A DNA stretch of 64,000 nucleotides, taken from the NCBI RefSeq assembly GCF_030867095.1, contig NC_081824.1, forward strand, positions 356,268,329 to 356,332,328. The letters run 5' to 3'. Both the position numbers and the translations under genes were made by a program. Below, in pieces: positions 12,566 through 25,234 of this stretch (the first letter of the stretch is position 1; every line of letters begins with the position of its first letter). The stretch comes from Alligator mississippiensis. Lineage: Eukaryota; Chordata; Crocodylia; Alligatoridae. Under the pieces are notes generated by a model. It worked only from the letters and a program-made list of their open reading frames with translations, did no database searches and was not told the DNA's origin.

Positions 12566-14261
12566 TTTTATACAAATGAAAGCTGGCACAGATTAAGTTG
12601 TCTAATTCCTACTGCATTTTTCAATTAACATAGCTAACCATTAATCTGACTCTTGGCAGTTTTAACATATTATTCAGTCTTCTAAACAACTATCCATAAT
12701 AGCTGCTGCTTAAAACTTGAAAGTCACTAGTAAATAACTTGTTACTGTAAAGTTTGGAAGTGTGTATGTGCAGACAATACCCTTCACTTGTGACTGACTG
12801 ATGTTCCAGCTGGAAAGGATTCCTGGCAAAAATAAAAAAAAAGACTAATTCCCCACTGTGCTACCAATAGAAATACCATTTACAACATTACAGAAACATT
12901 AATAACACTGGTTTATGTGCTCTCCATCTCCCTTCCCAGAGATTTCAAAGCCTATGGTTGCACTCTTACTAAAATTTAATTTTTCATCCATGCTGTTCAA
13001 TACGACCACTAATGCCACCTCTAAGACACAACAAAGGATGGAAAATTAGTGTGTGGTGCTGGTGAGTATCTTGCTCCTCAGTGTAATAACCCTATGCATA
13101 TAGGATATGTTCTTATGCCTATATATTCATGACAACATGCAGGCTTTCGGTTTTACTACTGGAAATCCTACAGACACTAAAGGTGAGAAGGTAGGGCTTG
13201 GGGGACCAAGGATTGTATAGAGAAAGTGCATGGCATAAACAGGTCTAAATGGTCATAAATCTTGGTTTTCTTCCTCCCAACCATAAACTCCTATGCACAA
13301 AAACTGCTCTGACAATTAAGGGCCCATCTAGGTACTACCCATACAATGAAAGCATAAAGAGCCCTTTGCAGTGTCAGTTTATACTGAGGGGGAAGAAGAA
13401 AACAAAAGCCAATCGTCTCATGTTAGAGTTTAGCTTCTGCCTTGTAAACCCATATTTTATGCTGAGCGTACTCATTTAATCGAAAATCACAATAGCTCTT
13501 GAAACAACTATTTACTGAGCTGAATTTATACCTTTTCATGAATAATAAACTGCATGGTCAGTTCTACTGCTAAAAAAGCAAGATAGCAATGCTTGTCCCA
13601 CTTAAGTGGCTACAATATATTCATTTTACTTTCTCTTGGGCTTTACTTAGGTTCAAATCTAGATGGTTCAGGGGGAAGAGCAACAAGGTGTAGGAACTAT
13701 GTGTTGTGACTATTAGAATACACCAGTAAAATGAATGTTATGATGCATCAAAACCTTTTTCTGTGCAATTGTTTGCTATTTCTACATAATACAGGAGAAA
13801 GAAAAAAAAGGCATGCCACACAATACTGAAAGAGCAGGATACCACAAGGAAGTCAGAAAATAGAGCCAAATCAAACTGTAGCCAAAGAAAATGTAGAAAT
13901 ATTTTCATGGTTACTCAAGGAATTGTAAGGGCTCTTAGCTGCATCACTACAGAAAAAAAACAAAACACTTACCAGGTAGATGGGCAACAATATAAGACAC
14001 CACACACCTTTGTTTAAAACCCAGGAAGGAATACTTCTGAAAGTTACTCTGGAACAGAAGGGCAAGGATCTTTGTGGGTGTTATCCCTGCATGATGTATA
14101 TTTCCTGGATCATCACTCCAACACTACCACTACTCTGTATTACAGAGATATTTTACTTCTACAGTCAGTAATTTTTTTTTTTTACAGTCAGTTAATTATG
14201 TATCCAAGCATGTGTAGTACCTTGTACTTCTAGTCATAGAGCACCTTTTCAGGAAAGCAGC
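12566..14261. other. Intergenic, AT-rich
   Basis: AT-rich DNA downstream of ABHD13 (which runs leftward). No exon, RNA gene or classifiable repeat was recognised. Confidence 0.5.
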
Positions 14262-14271
14262 TTTATTTATT
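14262..14271 (-). promoter_or_regulatory. ABHD13: Candidate ABHD13 poly(A) signal
   Basis: On the minus strand this reads AATAAATAAA, two overlapping canonical hexamers, about 1.6 kb after the ABHD13 stop codon. It is the first canonical signal I noticed downstream. A nearer ATTAAA variant lies at 15763-15768. Usage cannot be told from sequence. Confidence 0.35.
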
Positions 14272-15878
14272 GATGTCAACAGAATTTAAGCACAGGCTTA
14301 AATTAGGACAAAATTAAACATGTGATGAAGTGCTTTTCTGAATGAGGGCTTACCTGTAATAACAAAAAGGCTACATTTAGAGAATTCACCCTTATGAGCC
14401 ATTGTATTTTAGCATGAAAAAGAAAAAAAAAAAAATCCTTTTTCCATACATATTTTTCTTCCATTAAACTATTTTTGACCAAGCAAACTGATTTAATTAC
14501 TTGCTGCAGCTAAACTAAGTAAGGGATTTATACATATGCACTAGTAAAAGTTAACCAAACTGGAGAGATGGCTTTGGTGCATTCGTTTTGTAAGGCTCCT
14601 CACACTCTGTGGTCATAATCAGGCTCTCTCACTTCATGATTCAATATTGTTGACAATAAGAGTGGTTACTATTAGCACTGACTCTTAATATAGCTAAAGC
14701 AATTCACATTTGTGTTGAGGATACAAATTGCATGCACACTGTCTGGTAGCATTTAGATAATTTAGGAAAACAAGTGACTCAAGTATTAAATAAAAGCTGT
14801 CTGTTTTCTAGACTTTAACAAGCTAGGGTTTGTTCAATGCTTATTTACACTGTTGCTATGGTATGGGTAATAATGGTAAATTAAAACTAAAAATGTACTT
14901 TATATAGCTTCTTTTAGAGATGGAGGTGAAGGGCACAGATGTAATTTTTAAGTTTGCTTACTTTTAAAAGTCAACCAAAAGCATATTTCTACTTCTTCCA
15001 TAGTTAGCATTGCTCTCCCCAGTGTTTTTCCTTCCACTCTAGGCACCCATACCTGAACTGATCTGATGCTGTATATAATGTCAATCAGAAGCACATTCAA
15101 CTAACAATGGTTAAGAAGTGGGAACAGTCAGTTTAGCAAGTCATACCTGGATTGTATATTTTATCCCTTTTTTGCCAGTTTTCTTTTTCTGAATGCAAAC
15201 TATTCTGAACAAAAACTATCTGCCTCTGTGTAACTGGTATAACTTTATAGATTCTACCAAAATAGAAATACTGAAATGAATATAGGAAAAGTAGCTTTTC
15301 TTCTTGACCTGATTTGTAATATATTACATCATAAAAATAGATTATACTTATGCATATACGATCCTGAATTATTTCTCTGTCATGAATACTATTTACATTA
15401 CTTAGCACATTAAAAGTCTCCATCTTCGATAACAACGCAAGGAATAAAACACTACCATGCATGGTATACTTAAGGTAAATCTTAGAAATGTTACAGAACA
15501 TATTTTGCTAACCATGATTGTCCAATCAGCCAATACACAGAGCAGAGAATACTGAAGACCCTCCTGTTATCTCAACCTAATGTCATTTGTACTAATGTAG
15601 TAACAAAATTGTAATAGCTTCCATTGTATATACTGAACAAATGGAAGATATGAACAAACATATAAAAAGGTATGGGAAAGACATGTAGAAATGTTCACTC
15701 ACAATGCTGCAAAATATAAAAACTACCTGGAACGTCATAATAAAGTATTAGACCTTTCCAAGTTTAATTCTGCTCATTAGGCAAGTACAGACATAATATA
15801 CATTTAAAAATGAACATTCTTTTACCACTTTTCACAAATCAAGGTACAGTGCAATTTAAATCAGAAAAAGAATATTGA
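14272..15878 (-). other. ABHD13: Probable ABHD13 3' UTR
   Basis: AT-rich DNA from the ABHD13 stop to the candidate poly(A) signal. A long 3' UTR is usual for this gene in vertebrates. The open frame at 15133-15501 on the same strand shows no family features and is probably chance. Confidence 0.45.
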
Positions 15879-16892
15879 TTATATTATTGTTACGTTAGAT
15901 GATGTTTTTGCCATTTCTTCAGGGGAATGACTCTTTATAACTTCTTTGATGAACTGTTCAAGTGCAGTGAAATAACCCTGGCACTGCCAAGTGTCATTAT
16001 GAGTTCCATCTGGAAAAATTGCCAATCTCTTAGTCCGAGCTGGGGATAATTCGTAAAGCTGCTTCATCATAACTGGAGGAATTAACTGGTCAGACAGCCC
16101 AGAGATGAAAAGAGAAGGCATTCTGCACTGAGAGATTTTTCTGTATGACAGGAATTTATTTTTGTAGCACCACAAAGGAAGATACCTCATTGGAAAGAAA
16201 GAAAACAAAGTGCTGGCCATGTGTGGGATGCTAAGGAATGTGTTCTCCACCATTATGGCAGAAATTCTATGGGAATTTTCAGAAGCTAAGTGAACAGCCA
16301 CTGCTCCCCCTAAGGAACGGCCAAAGAGAAAGATTTTTGTTTTATCAAGATCAGACCTAGTCATCACATAGTCTAGCACAGCCTCAGAATCTAAGTAGAG
16401 ACCTTCTTCACTTGCTTCTCCTTCACTTTTCCCATAACCTCTATAATCAACCAGCAATAAGTTTACTTTCAGGTTTACCAGCATCAGCAAAGCATTTGGT
16501 AATCTGTGACCAATGTTGCCTGCATTTCCATGAAAATAAATGATAGTAGGAGAATATGCTGCATTGTCTCCAGTATATCTCAGCAGAATAAGATTGAGAA
16601 GAACTCCATCTTTGGTTTTGATGAAGATGTTTTCATGTGGTATACCAGTAGGCATAGGAACATAAAGACGTGATGAAGAGGGCTGTTCAGGGAAGTAAAG
16701 TAGTACATCCTGGAATTTATATAGTATACCTGCTATTGATACAAATATTAACATAAGTAATGTAATACCTCCATACAAATGAAAAGTTACTATCAAAGGT
16801 AAGAGAGAAATACGGCAGAGACCCCAAGACCATGAAGCCAAAGCTAGCAGCCACCTTTCAATAAAGGTCCAAAGCATCCATGACTTTTCCAT
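15879..16892 (-). CDS. ABHD13: ABHD13, alpha/beta hydrolase domain-containing protein 13
   Basis: A 337-residue serine hydrolase-fold protein, the same length as mammalian ABHD13 and nearly identical to it along its length. It should be a type II membrane protein, with an N-terminal anchor at residues about 35-57 and the hydrolase domain beyond it. HGNAGN (121-126) fits the oxyanion-hole loop. GRSLGG gives the nucleophile Ser193; Asp268 (SGLSDQ) and His298 (DGTHND) complete the triad. N299 (NDT) and N333 (NVT) are possible glycosylation sites. The start is the ATG at 16892: the frame runs further upstream, but an acceptor AG at 16929-16928 shows that the extra 20 codons are mostly intronic. 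The coding sequence is one uninterrupted exon. The physiological substrate is not established. Confidence 0.97.
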   Translation of the reverse strand: MEKSWMLWTFIERWLLALASWSWGLCRISLLPLIVTFHLYGGITLLMLIFVSIAGILYKFQDVLLYFPEQPSSSRLYVPMPTGIPHENIFIKTKDGVLLNLILLRYTGDNAAYSPTIIYFHGNAGNIGHRLPNALLMLVNLKVNLLLVDYRGYGKSEGEASEEGLYLDSEAVLDYVMTRSDLDKTKIFLFGRSLGGAVAVHLASENSHRISAIMVENTFLSIPHMASTLFSFFPMRYLPLWCYKNKFLSYRKISQCRMPSLFISGLSDQLIPPVMMKQLYELSPARTKRLAIFPDGTHNDTWQCQGYFTALEQFIKEVIKSHSPEEMAKTSSNVTII

Positions 16893-16927
16893 TGTAGTAG
16901 TCAGTGATCTTTCAGTCCATATGTATC
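16893..16927 (-). other. ABHD13: ABHD13 exon 2 5' UTR and splice acceptor
   Basis: On the minus strand a TTTTTTTTTCCCCCCCACAG tract ends at 16928 and the exon opens with GATACATATGG, 35 bases before the start codon. The tract and AG form a strong acceptor, matching a gene whose first exon is non-coding. Confidence 0.8.
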
Positions 16928-19900
16928 CTGTGGGGGGGAAAAAAAAACCCAACGCGTTATATGGATAAATTTATAAGCAGGGAAACAAACCAAGCATTCA
17001 GTTTCCAAAAGATTAACAGGAAATCACTACATAAAGATAAGGTACACACATTTGGGATGGGGGGAAAAAAAAGTCAAAGAATTACTGTTGGTTTCCAATT
17101 TATTTACATAAAAACTGCAGTATCTTACAGGAAAAAAAAAACCATAACTGGTAGTAATATTAAGTGCAAGAACAAATCAAGAGATGCTTTTGACATGTAC
17201 AGACATTCACTCTCCAAGGAGAAACTCTCCTGGGTTTGCCCTGGTTGTTCCCAGGTTATTTTTCCTTAAGTGGCCCTTTTTACCCTGGGTGAAAAAGCCT
17301 GAATACCTGTACACTCGTAGTTGAAACTGAATGTCTACATTGCTGGCCATGCACAGCCACATGTGGGATGTTTTGTTTACATTAATGCTATTAACTACTA
17401 TTGTCCCAAACTGCCTCCCCTTAAACATTAGGACTGCCAGTCACCTTAGCCTCCACTCCATATTGCATATTACAGTAAACACATCATTTGCCCAAATGCT
17501 TCCTTATAATTAGCTGTGAGATCCAGAGATAAAGATTTGTGTTTTTCTACCCATGACAAACATTTTAATTTGATAATTTTAATATATGAAGGCTCAGAAT
17601 AACTTTCTTCTCAACACTAACTTTGCAGCTGCATTAAGCCAGGGATGGGGGCGGGGGAAGTTTAATCTGGTCCTGTTATTCCAGGTAAAGGGAGACTACT
17701 GTGACAAGACTCGGGCATTTCATCACACCATTTGGTGTAACTCTGAAGTTTACATTATGCTAAATTGATCAGATTCAGTTCAAGATTTCTGCTATAAAAA
17801 ATGCCCTAGCCACATTCCTTCCTAACCATCTGTTACTCGCCATCTATTAGTAAGCATATTTACATGCACCTGCCATCAGTTTTTGCTACAAAGGATAGTT
17901 ATATTGTTCTACCAGGCCAATGATAAAAAACAGTCAATTGGCTATACCACACTCTGATCAACAGAAATCGTGACTAGTTCAAGCAAAGGTTGGTCCACCG
18001 AGAGATTCATGCCCTCCTAACAAAAGTATACTCAAAGAAAGTGTCATCAGTAACAGTTCCCATCATTCATACCCCTAATTTTAGTCCACAAACCATATCT
18101 GAGTGAAGTTCACTATATGCCCTGAGAGCAAGTCATTGCTACACTTGCTGCTGTGACTGAAGTATAGAACAGAACTGAGCAGAGACTGAAAAACTGCCTG
18201 AGCATAAGAGTAAATACTCAAGCAAAAATCCCTTATTTGGTGTTATCAGGGCCAACTTGCTGTCAATACTCAAGCTAGGTAGCCAACTTAGGGCCAGCTT
18301 GGGTTATTTCTATGCAGAAACTGCAACATGAACATCCATATTTAAATACCAAGTATCTGTATTTAAATAATTAAATTATACATGACAATTAGTTTTAGAG
18401 ATAAAGGAACACAAGACAAGAAAAAGCTTCTGAAATCATCAGGGCCAATCCCCAGCTACCATAGGAAACCATATCTGATTAAGTCTGGTGGTATATAAAA
18501 TAAGCTTGGAGAACATGCACGCATGCACACACAGATGCATGTGCGACTTTCAGCATCGGCTATTCAATAGCCAGAGATACAGATGAAAAGAGGGGGACTC
18601 CAATTTAGCCATCAATGAAGAGATCAGTTTCCTGCAAGGTGCTCTTCCCTACTGTCATATGAAACAGAACTGGATCTGTTCCAGGTTAAAAAAAAAAACC
18701 TACAAAAAACCCAACACAAAACAAAACCCCACAATATCCATGATTCTGTGCTTTACAGCTAGCTGAAAAGAAGTGGGGGTGGAATAATTTCAGACATTCC
18801 CTCAACACTAGCATCTGAAGAGTAATGGAAGAGCATTATATTGGCAGCCAGCAACTTCATATACACAAGTCATTAAGATTTTTTTAAAATACCTGTGCCT
18901 TCCCTCAACACTTTTTGAAAAAGTATGCACAAATGATAGTTTAAATAGTTTTTCTAGAGCTCAATAGAAATTAAGCTAGGGAAGAGATCCCGTGAACTAA
19001 AGTGAACATAGAATTATTTTAAAGTTATGAACAACATTTTCTTCGGGGATCAGTACTGTATCACTTTACATCAAACAGAGCTTTACTATGAGCATATCTA
19101 ACAAATGCAACATCACAAATAGGTAAAACCCATTTTCTACCAAAAGAGAGGATAAAGGAATAGATGAACCTACAAATAACTATGCTACTAAGAATTAAAT
19201 ACCAACTGCATCAGAAGGACAGCCACAATTTGTAAAACCTATTATCAAAGCATTATAGCTCCTTATTATAACTACGAGTAGTCATCATTTGTAAGCCATG
19301 GTTAACACATAGAAGTAGAAAATGGGGAGGCTTAACCACAATGCGCTTGTACTTGAATAAATAAATGTGAATGTAAGTATACAAATACTAAATAATTAAA
19401 ACTATATTTAGATAACAGTTTCCACCATGGAAATTAAACTCCGCTAGGAATAAAATCTAAACTTTGCTTTTTTTTTAGGTTAATATCTGAAGAATATAAG
19501 AATTGAAGAGCATGCAAAAACATGTCTAACATTATGAGAAACAAGCATACCAAAAATTAAAAGAACTATCAACACAGCCCAAAACAAAAATCCACTGCTT
19601 AAAGAAAAAGCAGTGAAGGCCCAAAGCTTCTTAATCTCCTATAATACACATGGCCACTGAAGCCAGCCCCTCTCAATACATAAATAGTTTCTTCTAGACT
19701 AGCAATAAGAAGTAGTGCTTAAGAGCTCAGACATGCAAAAGAAAAACAAAAAAGGGTACCTGCAAAACAGTCAAAACACCAAATTAACTTAATGTTTTTG
19801 GATTACTCTGGCCCCGAGGGGAGTATCAAGTTGGTACAGCACCATACCACACCTATCCCAGCAAGAGCGAAGAGGAAAAGAAAGGCTGGTGAGTGCATTT

Positions 19901-20808
19901 CTGTGATTCAGGATACCTCCCTGTTGCTATCACCTGTGTTTCAGGGTACCCCCTGTTACTATTCCAACCCTGTTTAGAGCTATGATACACTTTTGAGTTA
20001 CTATGATACCATTTCAGACTATTCCACAAAACTGGAATAGAACCTGGCTGCCCTAGAGACAGACACTACTGGGAGGCGGGGGGAGGGGGTGTTGATTTTT
20101 TGGCTGGACTAATTGTATAGTTGGAAGAGATGTTAGACAAACTTCTTTGTGGCTGAAAACTTGTCCAACATCTCTCACAAATATGCATTTGGTTCATTTA
20201 CAAATATCACTCCAAAAAACCTTGTTTCTATCGCATTTCCAGGACCATCATGGCTACAACAACAATCCAACCAATAAAGGTAAGACAGACTCATTACAAC
20301 CACTTCCACAACCAACATTCTGACTCCACATCCTAAACTCAATACAAAGTTATAGGTCATATACCATTTTCAACAGTTATAGAAGCATAAACCCTGCATG
20401 TGGATCAGCCCATGGCCCAAAAGTAATTACTTATAAATTAATAAAGCTAACATATTTATTTGAATTCAAAATAAGGTCTGTCCCCCCTTTTAATATGGGA
20501 GGGAACCCCTAGTCTTTGATTTGAGTACAACCTAGCAGGGAGATATCTGCCACCTCTGACCCCCAACCCCCGTTTATCCCTCACCATGTCTCCCTCCTAT
20601 CACCAACTATGCCCCACACCTTCTGCAACCCACCACCTGTATCCCACAGTCTTTCCTGGGCCCAGATGGAGCTGCTGCCATTACAGCTGCAGTCACTGCA
20701 GTAGCTACTGTGTGGCTAGGGTGGGGCTGAAGTAACCATGAGCTCTGTTTCCTGGATTGGAAAGGAGCTGCATTGTTGCTGGAGGGTAAATGCAGGTGGG
20801 ATGGGGAC

Positions 20809-20992
20809 AGGTGTTGAAGGCAAGTGGTAGTGGGGTGGTGCACAGGCAGCAGGAGGTAGGTGTTGAAGGCAAGTGGTGCACAGGCAGCAGGGTACAGGTG
20901 TTGAAGGCAAGTGGTAGTGGGCTGGTGCACATGCTGCACAGGCAGCATGAAGGCAAGTGGTAGTGGGGTGGTGACAGGTAGCAGGAGGTAAG
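20809..20992 (+). repeat. Minisatellite, units of about 38-52 bp
   Basis: Four imperfect tandem units begin with AGGTGTTGAAGGCAAGTGG or a part of it (20809, 20858, 20896, about 20947) and carry GTGGTGCACAGGCAGCAGG. Unit lengths differ through internal deletions. A run of about 13 C follows at 21072-21083. Confidence 0.8.
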
Positions 20993-21103
20993 AACCTAAT
21001 TAACTGAGAGCAATTAATCGAGTTTAAATTAAGCATAATTTTGAATTTTGGTAAATACAGCAGAACCAATACCCCCCCCCCCCAAATACTATGTAATAAT
21101 TTC

Positions 21104-21984
21104 TAGGGGTGCACCAATAGAGATTTTTGGGGCCGATACCGATAGGCGATTTTTAAGGAGGCATATCGGCTGATACAGATCAGATTTCCAATACCAGCTT
21201 GGCAGCTTGGAGAGCTGCGTGCAGCTAGTAAGTCTGGTGTGGGGGAGGGGAGAGGCAGATCAAGGCCCCCCATCGTGAGGGAGGAGTGGGGCTGGGGCAA
21301 GCTCTGCCCAGCCTCAGCTTGTCAGGGAGGCGTGGGGCAGCACCCACCTCTGCACACCACTCGTCCAGAAGCCGCTGGTCAAGCACACGGCCCACACCAT
21401 GCCCTCCCAGATGAGTGGGCGAGTGCCCCCAGATCTGGATGCAGGTGGGCCAGGAAGAGCCCCGGCTTCAGTCTTCCGCACCCTGTGCAGATCTGGGGGC
21501 ACACGCTCCCCCACTCTCCCATGACCTCCTGGATGAGTGGTAGAAGCAATGGTGGGAGCCACCGGACAAGCGGGCAAGGCCGGACGAACGGCTCCTGGAC
21601 AAGCGGAGCACAATGGTGGGAGCCACCCCTTCCCCTCCCTGCACCCCCTGGACGAGCTATGGCTCCGTCCCGTACCCACCCCACCCCGGCTGGGCACTGC
21701 TTGCTTCAGTCCTAGCCCCAGCCATCCCTCACCTCAGGGGCCTTGATCTGCCCCTCCATGTCCCTTCCCTCCCTACTCCCCTTCCACCAGACTTACCAGC
21801 TGCACACAGCTCTCCAAGCTGCCAGGTTGTGCTCCTTGCTGCTTACGTACTGCACTGCGGCTGCACACATGCCCAGGCATTTATTGGCCAAATTATTGGC
21901 CACATCAGCCCGATTTCCAATACAATCAATTTTCTTTATATCAGTCCCGATCCAATATCGGATCAATGTATTGGTACCCCTCTA
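21104..21984 (+). mobile_element. Non-autonomous hAT element, copy 1
   Basis: The left end TAGGGGTGCACCAATAGAG and the reversed right end TAGAGGGGTACCAATACAT form a terminal inverted repeat followed by CCGATA/ATCGG-rich subterminal sequence. The flanks ATAATTTC (21096-21103) and TAAATTTC (21986-21993) share AATTTC, consistent with a slightly decayed 8-bp target duplication. The GC-rich interior has chance open frames and no transposase. Confidence 0.75.
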
Positions 21985-22554
21985 ATAAATTTCCTAATTC
22001 TCACTCTTACTGGTAAAAGCAAAAACACTTTCACTTTTCCTTGCTCTGCTTGTGAAACTCAGTTAACGTGTTCCAGCAAATTTTCAAAATCCTATTTCTT
22101 CTCATAAAGGATGGGAAAAACAGAGATTTTAGAGAAGTAGAGCAGAAAATATGCCCAACAACAGGAATAGTGCACCCTTGGATGATCTGAAATAATATGC
22201 TCCATAACACACAAAAAATGAGCAATTAACTTTTCATTTAAACATATGCAGTACAACATAAATAATTCTTCATTAACACTGCAATTAAGTCCTGTGTGAG
22301 ACACACTATCAACTAAATAATTTTAAAACATTCTTTTGAGTAGAATAATCTGTTTTAAAAAGAATGTTTAAAAATTACCTTTATTATCTGTTTGTTCATT
22401 TTTATTTGAGGTTTTTGCCCATATTTATACAGAAAGGTCAGTATCAAATGTGAAAAAGAGATTGGAGGGTGTGTATACACATTTACACACAAATGTACTG
22501 ACCCAAGAAAAAAGCTTTAATAAATATAAAACTGCATATAAGAATGACACTTCC

Positions 22555-23344
22555 TAGTGGTACACCATACATCAGCACTGAAAAAAGGAGAAATTATGTT
22601 ATCTGCCATCGGCTTTTTTTGGTTGCTGTAGCCAATAATTATGGCTGTGCGCCCAGAGCACCCCAGTGAGCACAATCTGGTTTTCATGCCCCACTGCTGG
22701 CCCAAGCCTGTGGCAGACTACGGTCCTGGCAATCAGTGGGAGGGTGTGTCGAGGAGTGGTAACAGGGTGTGATGCTCAAAGGAACTGTTGCAGGCTCCTG
22801 CTGCTGCAATGACAATGCCGCATGCACGTCAGAGGCTTGAGTGCCGGGGCTGCCATGGAGATGGTGGGCTGCTCATAGGTAGGGCAAGGTGTTGCACGAG
22901 GGATATTCCACTGTGCCAGGCACCTTTGCAAAAGCAGGTTCTCCCTGGCAGCTGTGGGAGCTCAGCAGCACAGGGCCCACCAGTGCTGAAGCAGCGGCGT
23001 GCTCTGCAGCTCCAAACATGCCCGGCACTGGCTCTTCACGTGAGGGTCTACCTCACCCACCCCGGAGGGCAGCACAGGTTTCGTGGGAAGTGGGGCTGCA
23101 GGTAGAAGCTGTGGGCGAGGGGGCGATAAGAAAAGCAGTGACTGCCTTATTCCCAGAGGGCTGCAGCAAACAGGAAGTTTGTGTGTGTTATAAATGCAAA
23201 ACAAACAAACAGAGGTTTATTTATGCCAGTAGTTTAAAATACCTTGCACCATCACTAAATATTGGTTATCGGATCTGCATCAGCTAATATGGTTGGTTAA
23301 TCATTGCCTATTTGTATCGGCCAAGAAAATCTTTGACTGGGATA
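22555..23344 (-). mobile_element. Non-autonomous hAT element, copy 2 (inverted)
   Basis: A diverged relative of the element at 21104, in opposite orientation. Its right part (AATCATTGCCTATTTGTATCGGCC...) matches the reversed left end of copy 1. Its left part (TAGTGGTACACCATACATC) matches the reversed right end. The interior is GC-rich. Ends are decayed and no target duplication is seen. Confidence 0.6.
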
Positions 23345-24025
23345 GACAAAAGGAGAAATTAGGCTGGAGCCATGCCACTATGTTTGCTTTTTCAAAAGAA
23401 GTTTAATACCCCACTCACTTCAAACAACCTGAACAAACACTGGAAGTGCAGTTTGAAAGAACTATCAGGTTCTGAAGGGTGACAGTGTCTAAAGATGAAC
23501 CTCTAGAAGTTCTCTCCCTCCTCACTAAGCTTTTTTCCCCACAAGCTTCAACTTCAAGTTCCCAGACAATTTATGTGGGCAAACAGCTACTGGAAAGGTC
23601 TCTCCCCAGCACTACTGCTTTCATTCAGGTACTTCTGTAACTTCCACACACCAAGCCCAGGCATTAATAAACATGATCAACAGCCAGGCAGCACTCTGCA
23701 GATCAGCTGTGATGGCTAAACTCAGCCCATTTTTCTAACCCCCAACATGATGGATTTCCAATTAAGTTTACAGCATTTTTTTTTAAATCAACCTCTTTTG
23801 TTGCAGGGTAGGAATATTTTCATGAGAAAAAACGCATCAAAAACCCTATTCTCTCTCCCTCTCTTTTTTTCCTGATGCACTCATTTGGCAATAGGGCTAA
23901 CAAAACTGTCTCTTCACTCAGACCTTCCCCTCAACCATGTGTGGGCATTTGCCTGACAATGATAAGGAGAACACCCCCCACTCCCCATTTTTTAAGTAGA
24001 CAAAAGAGGGCTGAGGGATTCTTAT

Positions 24026-24395
24026 CACAGAATCATAGAAAATGAGGGTTGGAAAGGACCTCGGGAGGTCACATCTAGTCCAACCCCCTACTCATATCAG
24101 GGCCATCCCCAACTAGATCATTCCAGCCAGGGCTTTATCAAGCCGGGCCTTAAAAATCTCCAAGGATGGAAAGTCCACAACCTCTCTAAGTAACCTGGTT
24201 CCAGTGCTTCATCACCCTACTAGTGATAAAATTTTTCCTAATATCCAACTTAAACTTCCCTTGCTGCAACTTGAGACCATTGCTCCTTGTCCTGTCATCT
24301 GCCACCACTGAGAAGAGCCTGGCTCCATCCTCTTTTGAACCCCACTTCAGGTAGCTGAAGGCCATTATTAAATCCCCACAGTGGTGGCTTGCTCT
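24026..24395 (-). mobile_element. CR1 LINE 3' fragment
   Basis: Begins AGAATCATAGAAAATGAGGGTTGGAAAGGACCTC, the reversed 3' tail of a CR1 element, and continues through the coding end (reversed frame reads LDIRKNF and KHWNQV). It belongs to a different, older subfamily than the copies at 26149 and 60613. It lies in the ABHD13 intron, in the same orientation as ABHD13. Confidence 0.85.
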
Positions 24396-25052
24396 ACTCT
24401 CAAGTTTCTGGTTGCCACTGCCAGCATCTCCACTGCTGCTATTGTACCTGGCCCCACGGCCTAGACACCCTGGCCCATCCATCCCGCACCCACTGCCAGG
24501 AGTGGCAGACAGAGCAGGCAGGTGGGAGACCAGCAGGCACCCTGTGGTCAGGGCACACCCGGCCAGGTAGCTAGGACTTGATGTAAGTACGTGAGAAGTG
24601 GTGTCTGGGAGCAGGACGGGTAGGCCAAGGCCAAGATCACAGGGTGGTGACAGTGCAGGGCCAGGGCCCATAACAGAGCCCTGATCTGTTCCCCACACAA
24701 CCCCACGATAGGCACCAGTTCCATGGGCAGCACATGAGGCCTGCTTCCTCCTGGTCCCATCTGTCAGGCTGAAGGCGCCTGGCCTGCGGACATCCTGGGC
24801 CGGTCTCAAGGGAGACCCTGCCTGCCTGCTCCCTCCAGAGCCCCTGGCACTGGATGCGCGACGAACAGGCCTAGGGCCGGACAGAGCCAACTAGCATCTT
24901 GCAGCCCAAGGGCAGTGGAAACAACTGCACGGGGGACCCGAGGCCGGGGAAGCCTCCTCCCCACAAAAAGAGGTCGCCAAACCGGCCGTAGCGCCCAGCC
25001 CAAATCACTGCCCCACGCCCTCGACCCTCTGAGGGGTGCTCGGCCCCGCCGC

Positions 25053-25062
25053 ACTCACCCGC
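25053..25062 (-). other. ABHD13: ABHD13 exon 1 splice donor
   Basis: On the minus strand GCGG|GTGAGT places the end of a non-coding first exon at 25059. A weaker alternative donor, GAG|GTAGCG, lies just upstream. The 5' end of the exon is not placed. Confidence 0.65.
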
Positions 25063-25223
25063 TACCTCAGGCGCAGTGCGCGGCCGGGCCGCCCCCACGG
25101 CCGCACTCCGGCTCGCCCCCGCGCCTCATCCTCCCCCGCCGCCACCTCTAGGACCGGAGCCGGGCGCCGCTCCCCAGAGCCCTGCCGCTTCCGGGACCGC
25201 AGCTGTGCCGCCGCTTCCGCTTC

Positions 25224-25234
25224 CGCGGGTAAGA
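25224..25234 (+). other. LIG4: LIG4 exon 1 splice donor
   Basis: CGCGG|GTAAGAG ends a non-coding LIG4 first exon at 25228, within the CpG island and about 4.2 kb from the coding exon. Distance and orientation fit the LIG4 acceptor at 29430-29431. Confidence 0.65.

Larger units (their letters stand above)
16928..25058 (-). other. ABHD13: ABHD13 intron 1
   Basis: An intron of about 8.1 kb between the exon 1 donor (25058) and the coding-exon acceptor (16928). From 16928 to 20808 it is AT-rich with no recognised element. Further on it contains a minisatellite, two hAT copies and a CR1 tail, listed separately. The GC-rich stretch 24396-24850 lies next to the CpG island and is not classified. Confidence 0.75.

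Noticed and set aside
16893..16952. A 20-codon upstream extension of ABHD13
   Set aside because: It crosses a strong acceptor (polypyrimidine tract plus CAG at 16928), has no ATG at its beginning, and the 337-residue product from 16892 equals the family length.
20809..20992. Possible CRISPR-like array
   Set aside because: Repeat units are contiguous and of unequal length with no unique spacers, and the DNA is a vertebrate nuclear locus; it is a minisatellite.
24186..24890. 234-codon minus-strand frame
   Set aside because: Its end is the C-terminus of a CR1 ORF2 and its beginning is GC-rich intron DNA; a chance fusion without a promoter or homologue.
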